Positions 1 through 6,277 of a DNA stretch of 13,901 bases are shown piece by piece (position 1 is the stretch's first letter; each line of letters starts with the position of its first letter). Below the pieces are notes generated by a model that had not been told where the DNA came from, did not search any database, and saw only the letters and a program-made list of their open reading frames with translations. The DNA comes from Rhodospirillales bacterium (GTDB taxonomy: Bacteria; Pseudomonadota; Alphaproteobacteria; Acetobacterales; Acetobacteraceae): contig JAATGE010000578.1 in the NCBI GenBank assembly GCA_015654825.1, forward strand, positions 1-13,901, in the 5' to 3' direction. A program made the translations under genes and the position numbers.

Positions 1-80
1 ATTAACCAAAGTTTTTGCTTCTTTTTTCAAAAAGAAGTTCTTTTTTGAAAAAAAGAACCAAAAAACTTTTATTCATTTGG
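1..80. repeat. AT-rich structured intergenic repeat (possible terminator of argS-SPOR unit)
   Basis: This is a T/A-tract element that folds on itself. An outer stem AAAGTTTTT (8-16) pairs with AAAAACTTT (61-69). Inside are two hairpins: CTTCTTTTT (18-26) with AAAAAGAAG (29-37), and GTTCTTTTTT (37-46) with AAAAAAGAAC (49-58). Together they could form a three-way junction. It lies 28-107 bases beyond the stop of the minus-strand SPOR gene. Read on the minus strand, the second hairpin is followed by a T-rich run, so it could end transcription of that unit. I recall very similar elements dispersed in Acetobacteraceae genomes; that is memory, not a search. The left edge may be cut off by the window. 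Confidence 0.65.
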
Positions 81-107
81 CCTTCGTTTTGGCCTTTGCG
101 TCGGGTT

Positions 108-857
108 CTAAAACGCCGCAATGGAGCACGAACCTCCGCGATCCCGTACCTTGGCACAAAATTTCGCTGCCTCGGTAACGGTACCGAAATTGCCCGTCCG
201 CAGCCGCCACATCGTGCGGCCCGCCGCGTCCACGCGCGTAACGTCCGGGGTATGCCCGCGCAACAGATCGGGCGCCTGCTTTGCCAGCGACGCCCATGCG
301 GCGCGCGCCGTCGCTGCGTCGCTGAACGCCGCCAGCTGCACCTGCGTGCCGGCAGCCGGTATCGGCGCAATGGGCGGAGGCACAACGATGCGCGCCGTCG
401 CGCTGGCGCGTTCCACCGGCACGGGCGCCGCCACTTTCGGTTGCGCGGCCGCGACCTGCGCGAGTTTCGTCGCTTGCACCGTCGCCGCGGCCTGTTTCGC
501 CAACTGCTTTTTCACTTGCTGCAATTGCGCCTTCAGCGCCGCGATTTCAGGCTGTTCCGCTGCCGGCGCGAGTTGCGGCCCCTGGCCGCTGACCGCGCCG
601 ATATCGGCACCGCTGAACTTCATGCCGCCCGGATCCAGCGGCTTTACACGCACCGGTCCCGTCTCCGCCGCCACCACGGGAGTGCCATGATGTGCCGGGC
701 GCAGCAGGGTCGCGGCGCCGACCAGCAGTGCCACACCGGCGCCGAGGCCCGCCGCGACCAGGCCCATGCGCCGCATATCCGGATCGAACCCGGCGCCGCG
801 CCGGTCCGGCCGGTAGCTTGGGCGAAACCCTTCTTCCAGTCGGATCTGCTCGGCCAT
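108..857 (-). CDS. SPOR-domain membrane protein
   Basis: This is a 249-residue protein with the layout of a peptidoglycan-binding SPOR protein. It has a basic cytoplasmic N-terminus, one hydrophobic segment at about residues 31-52, a Gln/Lys/Ala-rich stretch likely to be coiled coil (about 103-130), a Pro/Ala-rich linker, and a C-terminal domain at about 170-249. That domain starts TQVQLAAFSD and contains MWRLRTGNF, the two hallmark strands of the SPOR fold. Known SPOR domains bind denuded glycan strands at the division septum, so a single-pass inner-membrane protein with the domain in the periplasm is inferred. Two cysteines (C234, C244) in the last helix/strand could form a disulfide. The ATG at 857 lies 31 bases after the argS stop, so the two are probably co-transcribed. 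The specific partner or division role cannot be read from sequence. Confidence 0.88.
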   Translation of the reverse strand: MAEQIRLEEGFRPSYRPDRRGAGFDPDMRRMGLVAAGLGAGVALLVGAATLLRPAHHGTPVVAAETGPVRVKPLDPGGMKFSGADIGAVSGQGPQLAPAAEQPEIAALKAQLQQVKKQLAKQAAATVQATKLAQVAAAQPKVAAPVPVERASATARIVVPPPIAPIPAAGTQVQLAAFSDAATARAAWASLAKQAPDLLRGHTPDVTRVDAAGRTMWRLRTGNFGTVTEAAKFCAKVRDRGGSCSIAAF

Positions 858-888
858 GGGTCAGCGCTCCTCGCGAAATGTCGGGCGG

Positions 889-2676
889 TCAGCGCATCTC
901 CTCGGCGGGCTCGACACCCACCACGGAAAAGCCTGCCCGCAGCACGGCGGCCACCGCGGCCACCAGCGCAAGACGGGCCCGGGTGCGGACCGGCTCTGCC
1001 TCCTGGATGAAGCGCAGGCTCGATTCCTCCCTGCCACGGTTCCACAGCATATGAAAGTCGGCCGCCAAGTCATAGAGAAAAAACGCGATTCGGTGCGGCT
1101 CCCGCGCCTGCGCCGCGGCCCATACGATGCGCGGCCAGGCGATCATGCGGCGGATTACCGCGAGCTCCGCTTCGTCCGTCAACGCGCTGAGGTCGGCATC
1201 CGCCAGGGCGGCGTCGGTCGCCGCCTCTACGCCGAATTGCTCCGCCGCCAGCCGCAGCACGCTGCGGCAACGGGCGTGCGCGTACTGCACATAGTACACC
1301 GGGTTGTCGCGCGTCTGCGCCACCACCAGGTCGAGGTCGAACTCCATCTGGGCGTCGGATTTGCGCGTCAGCATCGTAAAGCGCACGGCGTCGCGCCCGA
1401 CTTCGTCGATCAGGTCGCGCAGCGTCACGAAGCTGCCGGCGCGCTTGCTCATGCGCACCGGCTGGCCGCCGCGCAGCACGTGCACGATCTGGCACAGCAC
1501 CACCTGGAATTGCTGGCCCGCGTCGGCCAGCGCGCGCACGGCGGCGCTGAGCCGCGACACGTAGCCGCCATGGTCGGCGCCCCAGACGTCGATCATCAAT
1601 TGCGCGCCGCGCGCCATCTTGTCCGCGTGGTAAGCGATATCGTTGGCAAAATAGGTGTTGCTGCCGTCGCTCTTGCGCAGCGGCCGATCCACCTCGTCGC
1701 CGAATTGCGTGGCGCGGAACAGGGTTTGCGCGCGCGGCTCCCAATCCTCCGGCGTTTTGCCGCGCGGCGGCTCCAGCACGCCTTCATAGATCAATCCGCG
1801 TTCGCGCAGAATTTCGATCGTGCGCTCAACCGCGCCACCTTCCAGCAACGCGCGTTCGCTCGAGAATACGTCCTGCACAACGCCGAGTGCCGCCAGATCT
1901 TCCTTGGTGGCCGCCAGCATTTTTCGAATGGCGAAATCGCGCACGGTATCGAGCCATAGCGCCGGGTCGGCGACGCTCAAGTCCGGCCCGGCGAAGATTG
2001 GACCGTAGCCCGCCGCCAGCGCTTCGCCGACCGGCATCAGATACTCGCCACGATATTGCAGCCCGCCGGGAACCTGGGCGGCAAACTCGTCCTCGGTCAA
2101 ACTGGTTCCCAGGGCTTGCAAATAGCGAAAATACGTCGCCCAGGCGAGGGCGACGACCTGCGCCCCGGAATCGTTGACGTAAAATTCCTTGGTAACGTCG
2201 TAGCCGGCCCTGGTCAGCAAATTGGCCAAGGCGTCGCCGACCACGGCACCACGGCAATGGCCGATATGCATCGGGCCCGTCGGGTTGGCCGAGACATATT
2301 CGACATTGACCCGCAGCCCCTGCCCCGCCCGGGTCGCGCCGTACAACGTGCCGGCGCGCAGAATGACCGGCACCTGCGCCTGCAGCGTTTCCGGCCGCAG
2401 CCTCAAATTGACGAAGCCGGGGCCTGCCTGCTCGGCCTCGGCCACCTCCGGCGCTCGCCGCAACGCGGCGACCAGCAGCGCCGCGATCTCCGCCGGCTTG
2501 CGGCCGGCCGGCTTGGCGGCGACCAGGGCCGCGTTGGTCGCCATGTCACCATGCGCCGGATCCTTGGTCGGGGTGACCTCGACGCGATCGAGTACCTCCG
2601 GCGGCAGGTCGGGCAGGATCGTCGCCAGGCTGCGCACCACGTGGTCGCGCAGGTCGATGAACAAATTGTCGGACAA
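889..2676 (-). CDS. argS: Arginyl-tRNA synthetase
   Basis: This 595-residue class I aminoacyl-tRNA synthetase charges tRNA-Arg with arginine in the cytoplasm. The N-terminal Add-1-like domain (about 1-110) is followed by the catalytic Rossmann core. The core contains VEYVSANPTGPMHIGH (125-140, HIGH signature), FYVNDSGAQVVALA (about 165-178), WGADHGGYVSRL (365-376) and the KMSKS-equivalent RMSKRAG (408-414). The C-terminal DALR anticodon-binding domain includes YVQYAHAR (462-469) and FFLYDLAADFHMLWNRG near 532-548. Length is normal for the family. The start is a TTG codon: an in-frame TAA lies about 40 bases upstream with no ATG after it, and GAGG sits 6 bases ahead of the TTG. The downstream SPOR gene follows closely on the same strand. 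Confidence 0.97.
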   Translation of the reverse strand: MSDNLFIDLRDHVVRSLATILPDLPPEVLDRVEVTPTKDPAHGDMATNAALVAAKPAGRKPAEIAALLVAALRRAPEVAEAEQAGPGFVNLRLRPETLQAQVPVILRAGTLYGATRAGQGLRVNVEYVSANPTGPMHIGHCRGAVVGDALANLLTRAGYDVTKEFYVNDSGAQVVALAWATYFRYLQALGTSLTEDEFAAQVPGGLQYRGEYLMPVGEALAAGYGPIFAGPDLSVADPALWLDTVRDFAIRKMLAATKEDLAALGVVQDVFSSERALLEGGAVERTIEILRERGLIYEGVLEPPRGKTPEDWEPRAQTLFRATQFGDEVDRPLRKSDGSNTYFANDIAYHADKMARGAQLMIDVWGADHGGYVSRLSAAVRALADAGQQFQVVLCQIVHVLRGGQPVRMSKRAGSFVTLRDLIDEVGRDAVRFTMLTRKSDAQMEFDLDLVVAQTRDNPVYYVQYAHARCRSVLRLAAEQFGVEAATDAALADADLSALTDEAELAVIRRMIAWPRIVWAAAQAREPHRIAFFLYDLAADFHMLWNRGREESSLRFIQEAEPVRTRARLALVAAVAAVLRAGFSVVGVEPAEEMR

Positions 2677-2959
2677 CGGAAACCTCGGTTGAACTTTCGG
2701 GCGGTGGCGGGTGTTACCCGAAATGGTGGCCGATATGCACCAATTCGGCGGCGTCGTGCACAGCCTCGCGGGGATTTCTGCTGCGTTGCCGTCGGGCGTT
2801 CGTAGTTTGTTCTTGCCTACTTAGGTTTTTATTCATATACCCGTAAGGACAGCGAAAGCCCGTTGAAAACCGCTTGCCGAACGCCATTGTTTTATGCTGC
2901 GGTGCACAAAACGCCACTGACACCGCACGGCAGTCTGAAAATTCGAAAGGACGCATGCT
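2677..2959. other. Intergenic region between argS and the small plus-strand gene
   Basis: This stretch of 283 bases must carry the minus-strand argS promoter and the plus-strand promoter of the following small gene. It is locally AT-richer around 2820-2840 and 2862-2895. I could not find a -35/-10 pair with good spacing on either strand. Ribosome binding sites are clear at both ends: GAGG before the argS TTG, and AAGGA (2947-2951) 8 bases before the GTG at 2960. A minus-strand open frame of about 80 codons crosses it but has no family-like features and is not called. Confidence 0.5.
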
Positions 2960-3166
2960 GTGGTTGAACTAGTACTGGTCTATTGCCTCGCTGCCGACGC
3001 TTCGGCCTGCGTCGAGCGCCGTCCGATGCTGGACGCTGTTTCCAGCCCGATGGCCTGCCTGACCGAAGCGCAACCGCTGGCCGCCGCCTACCTGGCCGAG
3101 CACCCGAAATACCGCCTGTCGACCTGGCGCTGCGAAATCCACAACCGGCCGGAACGCGCCGCCTGA
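2960..3166 (+). CDS. Small conserved-looking four-cysteine protein
   Basis: This 68-residue protein has no named function. It starts at GTG 2960, with AAGGA at 2947-2951 placed 8 bases upstream. The only ATG nearby (2954) is out of frame and closes after five codons. Visible features are a hydrophobic opening (VELVLVYC), then CVERRP at 17-22, PMAC at 30-33, and a tail YRLSTWRCEI at 51-60. The four cysteines (C9, C17, C33, C58) are well spaced and could form disulfides or hold a metal. There is no classical signal peptide or membrane helix. I recall short Acetobacteraceae/Rhodospirillales hypothetical proteins with the same CVERRP...PMAC...WRCE pattern, which supports it being real. It converges on the vapC1 gene with only 26 bases between the stops. 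Confidence 0.72.
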   Translation: MVELVLVYCLAADASACVERRPMLDAVSSPMACLTEAQPLAAAYLAEHPKYRLSTWRCEIHNRPERAA

Positions 3167-3192
3167 CGCAACGCTCGCCTGCGGCGCTCCCC

Positions 3193-3597
3193 TCAGTGCA
3201 TGGAGGGGGACAGCGTCCGCAGGCCGAGATGGCGTTCCATGTGGGTAAAGTCACGATCGCGATGCAGCAGCGTGAAGCCGCCTTCGATGCAGAACGATCC
3301 AATCACCAGGTCGGCCAGCTTGCGCACGCTGATGCCGAGCCCGCGCAACGTGCGGTAATGCGCCGCGGCACGAACCGCCAACGCCGGCGACATCAGGGCC
3401 AGCGCGGGCAACCGACCAAGTTGCCGCTCGTAAAGCCGCGCCAGCGCATCCGACCCGGCTCCCTGCAAGATCTCCAGCAATATAAGATCGCCGATCGCCA
3501 CCTGTCCTTCTGACAGGAGCCGGCGCAACGTCTGAACTTCGGAGTTCTCGACATTATTGAAATGATCGATCCACACCGAGGTATCGACCAGGATCAT
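3193..3597 (-). CDS. vapC: PIN-domain toxin of VapBC module 1
   Basis: This 134-residue PIN-domain protein is the likely ribonuclease toxin of a type II toxin-antitoxin pair. The acidic active-site set expected for PIN nucleases is visible: D5 in MILVDTSVWIDHF, E42 in LILLEILQG, D96 in KLADLVIG, and D114 and/or D116 in HRDRDF. Members of the family bind Mg2+ and cleave tRNA, rRNA or mRNA; the target here cannot be predicted. The ATG at 3597 overlaps the antitoxin stop by four bases (ATGA), so the two are translationally coupled. All catalytic residues are intact, so this looks like a live toxin rather than a remnant. Confidence 0.9.
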   Translation of the reverse strand: MILVDTSVWIDHFNNVENSEVQTLRRLLSEGQVAIGDLILLEILQGAGSDALARLYERQLGRLPALALMSPALAVRAAAHYRTLRGLGISVRKLADLVIGSFCIEGGFTLLHRDRDFTHMERHLGLRTLSPSMH

Positions 3598-3830
3598 GCC
3601 TCGTCGTCCTGATCAAGCTTGCGGTCTTTATATTCCCAATCGCGGCCTTCGCGCATGGCGTCGAGGTCGCCCTGCCAACCGACGCCGGCCAGGTCCAGCA
3701 CAGCCTTCTGGTTGGCCATCGTGATCAGCAGACGCAGCCCCTTCTCCACCGCCGCCTTCTTCGTTGGCATGCCGGTGCGTTCCAGCACCTCGTTCATCAG
3801 GGCATCGTCAATTACGACGTTGGTGCGCAT
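3594..3830 (-). CDS. vapB: VapB-type antitoxin of module 1
   Basis: This 78-residue antitoxin begins MRTNVVIDDALMNEVLERTG. That is the signature of the VapB antitoxin family which pairs with PIN toxins: an N-terminal DNA-binding beta strand and helix, then a toxin-wrapping tail. The middle (KKAAVEKGLRLLI) and the GWQGDLDAMR stretch at 51-60 also fit. The reading frame stays open upstream to a TTG at 3881. However, that extension crosses the putative promoter and inverted repeat, and family proteins start at MRTN, so the ATG at 3830 is chosen. No strong ribosome binding site is visible before it. The antitoxin is expected to neutralise the adjacent toxin and repress its own promoter. Confidence 0.9.
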   Translation of the reverse strand: MRTNVVIDDALMNEVLERTGMPTKKAAVEKGLRLLITMANQKAVLDLAGVGWQGDLDAMREGRDWEYKDRKLDQDDEA

Positions 3831-3841
3831 GGCGGGGACCG

Positions 3842-3886
3842 ATGTGTATCGTAAGGCATAGTTATACACATGGGTCGACAAGTCAA
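3842..3886 (-). promoter_or_regulatory. Promoter and inverted-repeat operator of vapBC module 1
   Basis: A perfect inverted repeat, ATGTGTAT (3842-3849) and ATACACAT (3864-3871), has 14 bases between its 8-base arms. It lies 12 bases upstream of the antitoxin ATG. On the minus strand, TTGACT (3886-3881) resembles a -35 box; a weaker AACTAT/TAACTA -10 at 16-17 bases' distance falls between the arms. VapB-like antitoxins commonly bind such repeats to autorepress, so this is the likely operator. The repeat is seen directly; the binding is inferred. Confidence 0.65.
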
Positions 3887-3906
3887 TTGGTCAGGGTTGC
3901 GGGCCT

Positions 3907-4296
3907 TCACACCAGCTCGACCCGGGCGTGATGGCCGGCGGCGGCGGCGAGGCGGTGGTCGCGGGTGAGCAAGGTGGCGTCGAGCGCCTCGGCCAGGGCG
4001 ACATAGACGGCGTCATAGGCCGTGAGGTTGTTCCGCAATTCCCACACGCGCGGCAGCAGGAAATCATGCGGGTAGCGGCGCAACGGAAAATCGAAAAGAT
4101 CGGTCAGCGCGGCGCGGCCGCGTTCGCCATCGATCTCGCCTTTTGCCGCATACCGGCGGGTCACTTGCGCGATTTCGACGTCGAGCAAATGCGGCGCATG
4201 AAGGGTCTGGCCTGCGGCAAACAGCAGATTTTCGACTGCGGTTGCCGCCGGTGTGCGCAAGAGCACTTCTATCAACGCCGATGCGTCGACGACCAT
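3907..4296 (-). CDS. PIN-domain toxin of module 2 (VapC/FitB-like)
   Basis: This 129-residue PIN-domain protein belongs to the VapC4-5/FitB-like group. Expected acidic residues are in place: D4 in MVVDASALIEVLL, E41 in HLLDVEIAQ, D95 in LTAYDAVYVALAEAL, and D113 in LLTRDHRLA. The AYDAVYVALAE helix and the terminal TRDHRL are typical of the group. It should be a Mg2+-dependent RNase held inactive by the upstream antitoxin; the RNA target is unknown. The ATG at 4296 overlaps the antitoxin stop by one base (TGATG), which indicates coupling and excludes the longer in-frame extension through the antitoxin gene. It shows little resemblance to the other PIN toxin nearby, so the two modules are not a recent duplication. 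Confidence 0.9.
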   Translation of the reverse strand: MVVDASALIEVLLRTPAATAVENLLFAAGQTLHAPHLLDVEIAQVTRRYAAKGEIDGERGRAALTDLFDFPLRRYPHDFLLPRVWELRNNLTAYDAVYVALAEALDATLLTRDHRLAAAAGHHARVELV

Positions 4297-4526
4297 CACA
4301 TTCGGTCGCGCTCGGCACGGACCGCCTCGGCTGGTGCGAGCGAGGGAACTGTCGGGGCGCGACGCTCCATGCGTGCGCGCAGTTCGTCGAGACTGGGGCG
4401 CTCGGCGATCTGGCGAAGCTCGTTGAGCAGGTAGTCGGAGAGTGACATGCCAGCCAGCGCCGCACGCGACTTGAGCTGGCGATGCAGCGTCTCCGGCACA
4501 TTTCGAATTTGAACCATCACGCTCAT
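4296..4526 (-). CDS. FitA-like ribbon-helix-helix antitoxin of module 2
   Basis: This 76-residue antitoxin begins MSVMVQIRNVPETLHRQL, followed by SRAALAGMSLSDYLLNEL. The pattern is a short beta strand (VQIRNV) then two helices, as in FitA/Arc-type ribbon-helix-helix DNA-binding antitoxins. The C-terminal half is charged and probably disordered until it wraps the toxin. The ATG at 4526 is chosen; the next in-frame ATG (4517) is also plausible. The frame stays open further upstream into dgt, but that part reads through the promoter region. It should dimerise, bind the palindrome upstream and neutralise the PIN toxin whose gene overlaps its stop codon. Confidence 0.87.
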   Translation of the reverse strand: MSVMVQIRNVPETLHRQLKSRAALAGMSLSDYLLNELRQIAERPSLDELRARMERRAPTVPSLAPAEAVRAERDRM

Positions 4527-4542
4527 GCTCAAACGATGAGCG

Positions 4543-4561
4543 CATGTGATGCACATGTCAA
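4543..4561 (-). promoter_or_regulatory. Promoter -35 box and palindromic operator of TA module 2
   Basis: The palindrome CATGTG-ATG-CACATG (4543-4557) lies 17 bases upstream of the antitoxin ATG. On the minus strand a perfect -35 consensus TTGACA (4561-4556) overlaps its outer arm. A -10 at 17 bases' spacing would be the weak CATCGT. A further small inverted repeat, GCTCA-AACGA-TGAGC (4527-4541), follows. RHH antitoxins usually bind short palindromes overlapping their promoter, so autoregulation is inferred. It differs from the repeat of module 1, so cross-regulation is not expected. Confidence 0.55.
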
Positions 4562-4597
4562 TGCGGGCGGCTTGGGAGGGACGTAACCGGATGAGGA

Positions 4598-5740
4598 TCA
4601 GGCCTGCAGGGAAATGTCGGTCAGGCGCTTGAACTCGTCGATTGCGAAGCGGTCCGTCATGCCGGCGATGTAGTCGCACACCACCTGGGCGGACTGCGCG
4701 GTCTGCCCCTCTCCGGCCAGCGCCCGCCATCCGTCCGGCAGGGTCGAGGGATCGTCGTGCAGCAGCGTGAACAGTTGCTCCACCATGCGGCGGGCCTTGT
4801 TGGTCATCCGGTTCACCTTCCAGTGCCGGTACATGCGGGCGCGCAGAAAATCCTTGATCGCGAAATTCGCCTCCGCCATGCGCGGCGCGAACCCCACTAC
4901 CGGCTTTTTGGCGCGCCGAATGCGGTCCGCGCTGTCCGGGGCCATATGCCCGAGGCGCTGGCGGCTCTCCGCCACCACGTCGCTGACAAGTTCGTTGATC
5001 ACGCGGCGGATAGTCTCATGGCGCAGCCGCGGCGGCGGCACGTCGAGCGAGCTGCGCCGCGCCTCGGCCAGCGCCTCGCCCACTACCGGCAAATGGCGGA
5101 TTTCGTCCGGCCCGAACAGGCCGGCGCGCATCCCGTCGTCCAGGTCGTGGCTGTGGTAGGCGATGTCGTCGGCGATGGCCGCGACCTGCGCCTCCGCCGA
5201 GGCCTGCGTGCCGAGCTGCAGATCGTGCAGCTTGTTGTAGGCCTCGATGTAGCCGGGCGGCCTGGTCAGCGGGCCGTTGTGCTTGACCAGGCCCTCCAGG
5301 GTTTCCCAGGTCAGGTTCAACCCGTCAAAGCCGGCGTAGCGTGCCTCGAGGCGCGTCACCACGCGCAGGCTTTGAGCGTTGTGATCGAAGCCGCCCCACG
5401 GCTTCATGCGCGCGTTCAGCGCGTCCTCGCCGGCGTGGCCGAACGGGGGGTGGCCGAGGTCGTGCGCCAGGGCCAGGGCTTCGGCCAGGTCCTCGTTCAG
5501 GTCGAGCTCGCGGGCGATCGAGCGGGCGATTTGCGCGACTTCGATGCTGTGGGTCAGGCGCGTGCGGAAGAAGTCGCCGACGTGGGTGACGAAGACCTGG
5601 GTTTTGTGTTGGAGCTTGCGGAACGCGGAGCTGTGGATGATGCGGTCGCGGTCGCGCTGGAAGGGGCCGCGCGTCGGGGCCTCCGGCTCGTGGTGCAGGC
5701 GGCCGCGGGTGGTGGAGACGGCGTAGCAGGCTAAGGGCAT
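4598..5740 (-). CDS. dgt: dGTPase-like deoxynucleotide triphosphohydrolase
   Basis: This 380-residue HD-domain protein resembles the deoxyguanosinetriphosphate triphosphohydrolase-like family, which splits dNTPs into nucleoside and tripolyphosphate. Key parts are EAPTRGPFQRDRDRIIHSSAF (20-40), RLTHSIEVAQIAR (61-73, first metal His), ALAHDLGHPPFGHAGEDAL (90-108, HD motif H93-D94), and DDIAYHSHDLDDG further on. Length and order match alphaproteobacterial members. The frame runs upstream to 5803, but those 21 extra codons are the translated intergenic repeat (GVWGLRPQRGSRGQS). I therefore place the start at ATG 5740, although it lacks a clear Shine-Dalgarno sequence. TA module 2 follows downstream on the same strand. 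Confidence 0.92.
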   Translation of the reverse strand: MPLACYAVSTTRGRLHHEPEAPTRGPFQRDRDRIIHSSAFRKLQHKTQVFVTHVGDFFRTRLTHSIEVAQIARSIARELDLNEDLAEALALAHDLGHPPFGHAGEDALNARMKPWGGFDHNAQSLRVVTRLEARYAGFDGLNLTWETLEGLVKHNGPLTRPPGYIEAYNKLHDLQLGTQASAEAQVAAIADDIAYHSHDLDDGMRAGLFGPDEIRHLPVVGEALAEARRSSLDVPPPRLRHETIRRVINELVSDVVAESRQRLGHMAPDSADRIRRAKKPVVGFAPRMAEANFAIKDFLRARMYRHWKVNRMTNKARRMVEQLFTLLHDDPSTLPDGWRALAGEGQTAQSAQVVCDYIAGMTDRFAIDEFKRLTDISLQA

Positions 5741-5748
5741 CAAAAAAA

Positions 5749-5810
5749 CCAAGGGGCTCTGCCCCCTGGACCCCCGCTGGGGCCTGAGGCCCCAGACCCC
5801 CATTCATTAA
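5749..5810 (+). repeat. GC-rich double-hairpin repeat, copy A
   Basis: This is a full copy of the dispersed element. Hairpin 1 is GGGGC-TCT-GCCCC (5753-5765). A TGGACCCC-type linker follows, then hairpin 2, CTGGGGCC-TGA-GGCCCCAG (5777-5795) with eight perfect pairs, and the tail AGACCCCCATTCATTAA. It is gene-proximal: its first base is 9 bases from the dgt start codon. I recall the CCAGGGC...GCTGGGGCC...AGACCCC pattern as common between genes in Acetobacteraceae. Confidence 0.85.
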
Positions 5811-5835
5811 GTTCCACCGCGAGACTCCAATTATC

Positions 5836-5886
5836 GGGGGTCTGTGGCCTCAGGCCCCAGCGGGTCCAGGGCAGAGCCCTGGCCTT
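5836..5886 (-). repeat. GC-rich double-hairpin repeat, copy B (inverted relative to A)
   Basis: Read on the minus strand this is the same element as copy A. Hairpin 1 is CCAGGGC-TCT-GCCCTGG and hairpin 2 is CTGGGGCC-TGA-GGCCACAG with one mismatch, followed by AGACCCCC. It lies tail to tail with copy A across about 25 bases. The two copies therefore make an imperfect inverted repeat of about 50 bases per arm between the divergent dgt and erpA genes. Confidence 0.85.
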
Positions 5887-5940
5887 ACTACCCCTTGCCT
5901 TCCTGCTTCAACTCGCCCCCCAGCGTGCTATCTATGGTGC

Positions 5941-6267
5941 ATGACCTTCTCCGTATCCCCCCGAGCCGCTGCCCGCATCGCTGAAATCGTCGCCACCACC
6001 GGTTCGGCGGCCGCCTTGCGCGTCGCCGTGCTCGCCGGCGGCTGCAGCGGCTTTCAGTACAGCTTCGACCTCGACGCCGGCACCGCGCCGGACGACCTGG
6101 TGATCGAACGCGACGGCGCGCGCGTTCTGGTGGACCCCACCAGCCTCGACCTGCTCGCCGGCGCCGAGCTCGATTTCAAGGACGAGCTGATGGGCAGTTA
6201 TTTTTCGGTGCGCAACCCGAACGCCACCAGCGCCTGCGGCTGCGGTATCAGCTTTTCCGTGGACTGA
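5941..6267 (+). CDS. erpA: Iron-sulfur cluster insertion protein (ErpA/HesB/IscA family)
   Basis: This 108-residue A-type Fe-S carrier has the three invariant cysteines in place: C35 in AGGCSGFQY, and C99 and C101 in SACGCGISF. It also has the family stretches LRVAVLAGGCSGFQYSF and ELMGSYFSVRNPNA. A-type carriers accept [4Fe-4S]/[2Fe-2S] clusters from the scaffold machinery and deliver them to apo-enzymes in the cytoplasm. ErpA and IscA are hard to separate by eye; ErpA fits best because no isc or suf genes are nearby and this stand-alone location beside dgt and xthA is familiar for alphaproteobacterial erpA. The start is ATG 5941. No Shine-Dalgarno is obvious, and TATCTA (5929-5934) stands just upstream. 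Confidence 0.92.
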   Translation: MTFSVSPRAAARIAEIVATTGSAAALRVAVLAGGCSGFQYSFDLDAGTAPDDLVIERDGARVLVDPTSLDLLAGAELDFKDELMGSYFSVRNPNATSACGCGISFSVD

Positions 6268-6277
6268 CGCGCCCGCC

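Noticed and set aside
2714..2956. 80-codon minus-strand frame upstream of argS
   Set aside because: It has no ribosome binding site, no recognisable motif, mixed composition, and occupies the probable promoter region.
4598..5803. dgt combined with the toxin-antitoxin genes as a phage-defence system (dGTPase-type depletion)
   Set aside because: The dgt-like protein has the usual housekeeping alphaproteobacterial length and motifs, and the TA genes have their own promoter. Nothing in the sequence links them functionally.
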